Positions 61,128 through 64,000 of a stretch of 64,000 bases of DNA are shown here, in pieces; position 1 is the stretch's first letter; every line of letters begins with the position of its first letter. The translations under genes and the position numbers were made by a program. Under the pieces are notes generated by a model. The model was given only the letters and a program-made list of their open reading frames with translations, did not search any database and was not told where the DNA came from. The stretch is from Streptomyces sp. TG1A-8 (GTDB lineage Bacteria; Actinomycetota; Actinomycetes; Streptomycetales; Streptomycetaceae): assembly GCF_030499535.1 (NCBI RefSeq), contig NZ_JASTLB010000001.1:6510001-6574000 (forward strand), given 5' to 3'.

Positions 61128-62363
61128 ATGGAAACGACCGCATGCCCCTACGCCTTGGACCTCACGGGCCGGGACCACACCGGGGAGGCCGCGCTGCTGC
61201 GCGCCCGGGGCCCCGCGGTCCGGGTCGAACTGCCCGGAGGGGTGATCGCCTGGGCCGTCGTCCGGCAGGCCTGTGTGGAACGGCTGCTGACCGATCCGCG
61301 GGTCTCCCGCAGCGCCCGCCTGCACTGGCCGGCGTTCATCGAGGGCAGGATCACCGAGGAGTGGCCGCTCTACCCGTGGGTGGTGAACGAGAACATGCTC
61401 TTCGCCTACGGGGAGCACCACACCCGGCTGCGCCGCCTGGTGGCCGGCGCCTTCACCGCGCGGCGCTCCGAAGCGCTGCGCCCGCGCGTCGAGGAACTGT
61501 CGGCCGAACTGCTCGGCACACTGGCGGCGCTGCCGCCCGGCACCCCGGTCGACCTGCGCACCGCCTACGCCGAAGTGCTGCCGCTGCGGGTCGTATGCGA
61601 GCTGTTCGGCGTACCGCAGGGTGCCGAGACGGACGCCCTCTCCTCGGCGCTGAGCACCGTGTTCAGCTCCACCGTCTCCGCGCAGGAGATGGAGGCCGCC
61701 CGCATGGAGGCCTTCGGGCGGCTCACCGCACTGGTGAAGGCGAAGCGGGAGCGGCCGGGTGACGACCTCACCAGCTCGCTGATCGCGGCCCGCGACCACG
61801 ACGACCGCCTCACCGAGGACGAACTGCTCGGTTCCCTGTTCATGTTCATCGCCGCCGGCCAGGACACCACCGCCACGCTCATCACCAACGCGGCCGGCGC
61901 CCTGCTGACCCACCCCGAGCAGCTGGAGCACCTGCGCGCGGGCCGCGCGACCTGGGCGGACGTCGTCGCCGAGACCATGCGGATGCACACCCCCGGGGCG
62001 TACTCGCCGCTGCGCTTCGCGGTGGAGGACATCGACCTCGACGGGGTCACGATCCGCAAGGGCGAGTGCATCCTGGTCAACTTCGCGGCCGGCGGCCACG
62101 AGACCGACCGGCACGGGCCGGACGCCTCCCGCTTCGACCTGCTGCGCCGCGACCGGGACCTCATAGGCTTCGGCCACGGCCCGCACCGCTGCCTCGGCGC
62201 ACCGCTCGGTGAGATAGAGGCGACCTCCGCCCTCGCCGAGCTCTTCGGCCTGTTCCCGGACGTTCGACTCGCCTGCGCTCCCGGGGAGCTGGCGCCCCTG
62301 CCGACGTTCATGCTCAACGGATACCGGTCGCTGCCCGTCGTGCTGCGCCCCGCGGAGTCCTGA
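61128..62363 (+). CDS. cytochrome P450 (Cyp17-like, butenolide biosynthesis candidate)
   Basis: A 411-residue P450 with all standard motifs: I-helix [13 protein letters not shown]-helix AETMRMH (EXXR form), heme loop [13 protein letters not shown] (Cys355). It lies 111 bases after the receptor gene on the same strand. In S. avermitilis cyp17, downstream of avaR1, completes avenolide by oxidising the acyl precursor; the same step is proposed here from synteny. GGGAGC precedes the ATG. Confidence 0.9.
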   Translation: METTACPYALDLTGRDHTGEAALLRARGPAVRVELPGGVIAWAVVRQACVERLLTDPRVSRSARLHWPAFIEGRITEEWPLYPWVVNENMLFAYGEHHTRLRRLVAGAFTARRSEALRPRVEELSAELLGTLAALPPGTPVDLRTAYAEVLPLRVVCELFGVPQGAETDALSSALSTVFSSTVSAQEMEAARMEAFGRLTALVKAKRERPGDDLTSSLIAARDHDDRLTEDELLGSLFMFIAAGQDTTATLITNAAGALLTHPEQLEHLRAGRATWADVVAETMRMHTPGAYSPLRFAVEDIDLDGVTIRKGECILVNFAAGGHETDRHGPDASRFDLLRRDRDLIGFGHGPHRCLGAPLGEIEATSALAELFGLFPDVRLACAPGELAPLPTFMLNGYRSLPVVLRPAES

Positions 62364-62546
62364 ACGGGCGGCCGGACACCGGCCGCCTCGTCCCGCTCCC
62401 GGTGGGCGGACCGGGAGCGGGAGGCCGGCGAACCCGTCGGCGGCGTGGCGGCCGGGGTGGCGGCCTCCGCCGTCGGCCTCGACGTGCTCGGCGGGCGGGC
62501 CGTCGTGGTGACGGGGACGCGGGCACGCGCCGTGCGGCCCGCGCCC

Positions 62547-63776
62547 CTACCAGGCCACGGGCAGGGACCTCGGCCCGCGGATCAGGCCCTCCCGCTGGAA
62601 CTCGACCTCCTCGGGCGCGACCGCTAGGCGCAGGCCGGGGAAGCGGTCGAGCACGGCCCGGATCATCACCTCCGCCTCCATCCGCGCCATCAGGGCGGCC
62701 AGGCAGAAGTGGGGGCCGTGCCCGAAGGCGACGTGCCCGGCCCCGTCCCGGTCGAAGTCCAGCACGTCGGGTTCGGGGAAGACCTCGGGATCACGGTTGG
62801 CGGCGACGTACGCGTTGTAGACGGCCTCGCCCTTGCGGATCAGACGGCCGCGGACCACGACGTCCTCGGTGGCGATGCGGGGGATGCCCACCCCGTTGCG
62901 GTGGGGGACGAAGCGGAAGAGCTCCTCCACGGCGCGGGGGAGCAGGTCCGGCTCGCGGCGCAGCCGCTCGGTGTGGTCCGGGTGCGTCAGCAGGGTGTAC
63001 ATCATCGAGCCGCTGTTGTTGCGGACCGCGTGCCCGCCGCTGACGTAGACGGCCATGGCCAGCGAGATGGCCTCGTCGTCGGTGATCTCGCCGGTCGCGG
63101 CGGCCCGGGCGAGCACGCCCGCGAGGTCCTCGCGGGGTTCCTCGCGCCGCCGTCGCAGGAGCTCCACGATCTGGCCGCGCGTCACCGCGCGTGCCTCCAG
63201 GAGCCGTTCCCCGCGGTCCGCGGCCTTGGACAGCAGGGCTTCGGAGTTCCCGGCCCAGCGGTGCCAGTCCTCCTCGTCGGCCCCGAGGAAGGCGCAGACG
63301 ACCGCGATGGGGAAAGGGGTGTGCAGGTGCTCCATGAGGTCGGCCGGCGGACCGGCCTGCTCCATGCCGTCGAGCATCCGCCGGGCCGTGCGCTCCGCCA
63401 CCGGCCGCAGCCGGTTCATGCTCCGGGCGGTGAACGCGCGCGCCACGACCCGGCGCAACCGGGTGTGCCGCGGCGGGTCGATGTACTGCAGCCCCGCCGT
63501 CTGCGACGCCACGGCCTGCGGCGCCATGCTGGTCACCGGGCGCCCGACGACCTCCTCGCGGGAGAAGCGCGGGTCGGAGGTGACGAAGCGGACGTCCTCG
63601 TACCGGGTGACCAGCCAGGCGCAGCCGGAGCCGTGGGGCAGCGCGATGCGGGCCACGGGCTCGTCGCGCAGCAGTTCGTCCAGGAAGGGGTCGGGGTCCA
63701 GGGCGGGCAGGTCGTTGACCGGCCAGGCCCTCACCGGCAGGTCGTCGGGCACCGAGGGCGCGGAGTCCAAGGTCAT
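62547..63776 (-). CDS. cytochrome P450 with unusual I-helix
   Basis: A 409-residue P450 with K-helix EELFR and heme loop FGHGPHFCLAAL (Cys358). The I-helix reads VSGGHAVRNNSGS, so the normal acid-alcohol pair (AGxDT/ET) is absent and oxygen activation may be substrate-assisted (inference). GGGAGTGA precedes the ATG. It converges with the Cyp17-like gene across 183 bases and may or may not belong to the same pathway. Confidence 0.9.
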   Translation of the reverse strand: MTLDSAPSVPDDLPVRAWPVNDLPALDPDPFLDELLRDEPVARIALPHGSGCAWLVTRYEDVRFVTSDPRFSREEVVGRPVTSMAPQAVASQTAGLQYIDPPRHTRLRRVVARAFTARSMNRLRPVAERTARRMLDGMEQAGPPADLMEHLHTPFPIAVVCAFLGADEEDWHRWAGNSEALLSKAADRGERLLEARAVTRGQIVELLRRRREEPREDLAGVLARAAATGEITDDEAISLAMAVYVSGGHAVRNNSGSMMYTLLTHPDHTERLRREPDLLPRAVEELFRFVPHRNGVGIPRIATEDVVVRGRLIRKGEAVYNAYVAANRDPEVFPEPDVLDFDRDGAGHVAFGHGPHFCLAALMARMEAEVMIRAVLDRFPGLRLAVAPEEVEFQREGLIRGPRSLPVAW

Positions 63777-64000
63777 GTCGCATCACTCCCGAAGGTCCCG
63801 GACGGTCCGGTAACGGAGCCGGGGACGAGCGGTGCCGGGCACCGGCTCCGGTGCCCCGCCAGTGGTCGCGGGCGGGGCCCGTCGCCGGGCGACTGCGGCA
63901 CGGGCCGTGCGGCGGGGCCGTGCGGCCCGGCCGCCGGACCGTGCGCCCGGCCACGCTCCGTCCCTTCTCGGCCTCTGTCCGTAGCCTGCCGCAGCCCGGG
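63777..64000. other. window edge, no gene supported
   Basis: The 224 bases upstream of the last P450 contain its promoter region and no frame with coding character. CGGTCCGG/CCGTGCGG repeats near 63800-63950 are GC-rich background. Confidence 0.35.

Overview
The window is high-GC actinobacterial chromosome with dense bidirectional genes, GTG starts, GGAGG ribosome binding sites and strong third-position G/C. The gene set (a conservon, a gamma-butyrolactone/butenolide-type receptor, several SpoIIE-type PP2C phosphatases, a SigB/SigF-type sigma factor, DUF5133 and CsbD proteins) points to Streptomyces. I could not assign a species. No phage, insertion sequence, integrase or CRISPR array was found.

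Layout. 1-2754: the 3' end of an alpha/beta hydrolase, a small hypothetical gene, a PP2C phosphatase and a stand-alone MASE1 membrane protein. 3306-7615: a complete selenocysteine cluster of selA, selB, tRNA-Sec (antisense to the selB end) and selD. 7884-16366: a signalling island with a poly-HAMP hybrid histidine kinase, an ANTAR/GAF/PAS/PP2C protein, an RsbW-like ATPase and a SigB-type sigma factor. 16513-22364: CsbD, DedA, a small Cys-rich protein, an MHS-family transporter, phosphoglucomutase and a DUF5133 protein. 22987-32603: a secreted protein, then a putative amino-polysaccharide locus with a CE18/Agd3-like secreted deacetylase, a PelF-like GT4 glycosyltransferase, a polytopic membrane protein, a LegB-like 4,6-dehydratase, a nucleotidyltransferase, a frameshifted sugar-nucleotide SDR and a spherulin-4/Sph3-like (GH135-type) hydrolase.

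32916-43000: secreted M1 metallopeptidase, GH25 muramidase, FUSC exporter, ANTAR protein, DUF1360 protein, secreted PHA depolymerase-like esterase, DedA, alpha/beta hydrolase and enoyl-CoA hydratase. 42067-48542 is a conservon on the minus strand (cvnA to cvnE) with a tandem-Roadblock CvnB and an adjoining P450/crotonase pair. 48914-53068: small membrane proteins, two decayed genes, a CBS-domain protein, a GH16-like protein and a flavin reductase. 53168-57894: two divergent multi-domain PP2C phosphatases. 57998-62363 has the gene order of the avenolide (butenolide) autoregulator locus of S. avermitilis: acyl-CoA oxidase, divergent receptor repressor, cytochrome P450. Two near-identical ARE-like operators sit in the divergent region. 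A final P450 closes the window.

How the genes may work together. The strongest candidate systems are the Pel/galactosaminogalactan-like exopolysaccharide locus and the butenolide signalling locus. Around them is a large stress and partner-switching set (four PP2C phosphatases, one free and one fused anti-sigma-like ATPase, one SigB-type sigma factor, three candidate SigB-type promoters). The three frame disruptions (one SDR, two in a nucleotidyltransferase) may be real decay or assembly indels.
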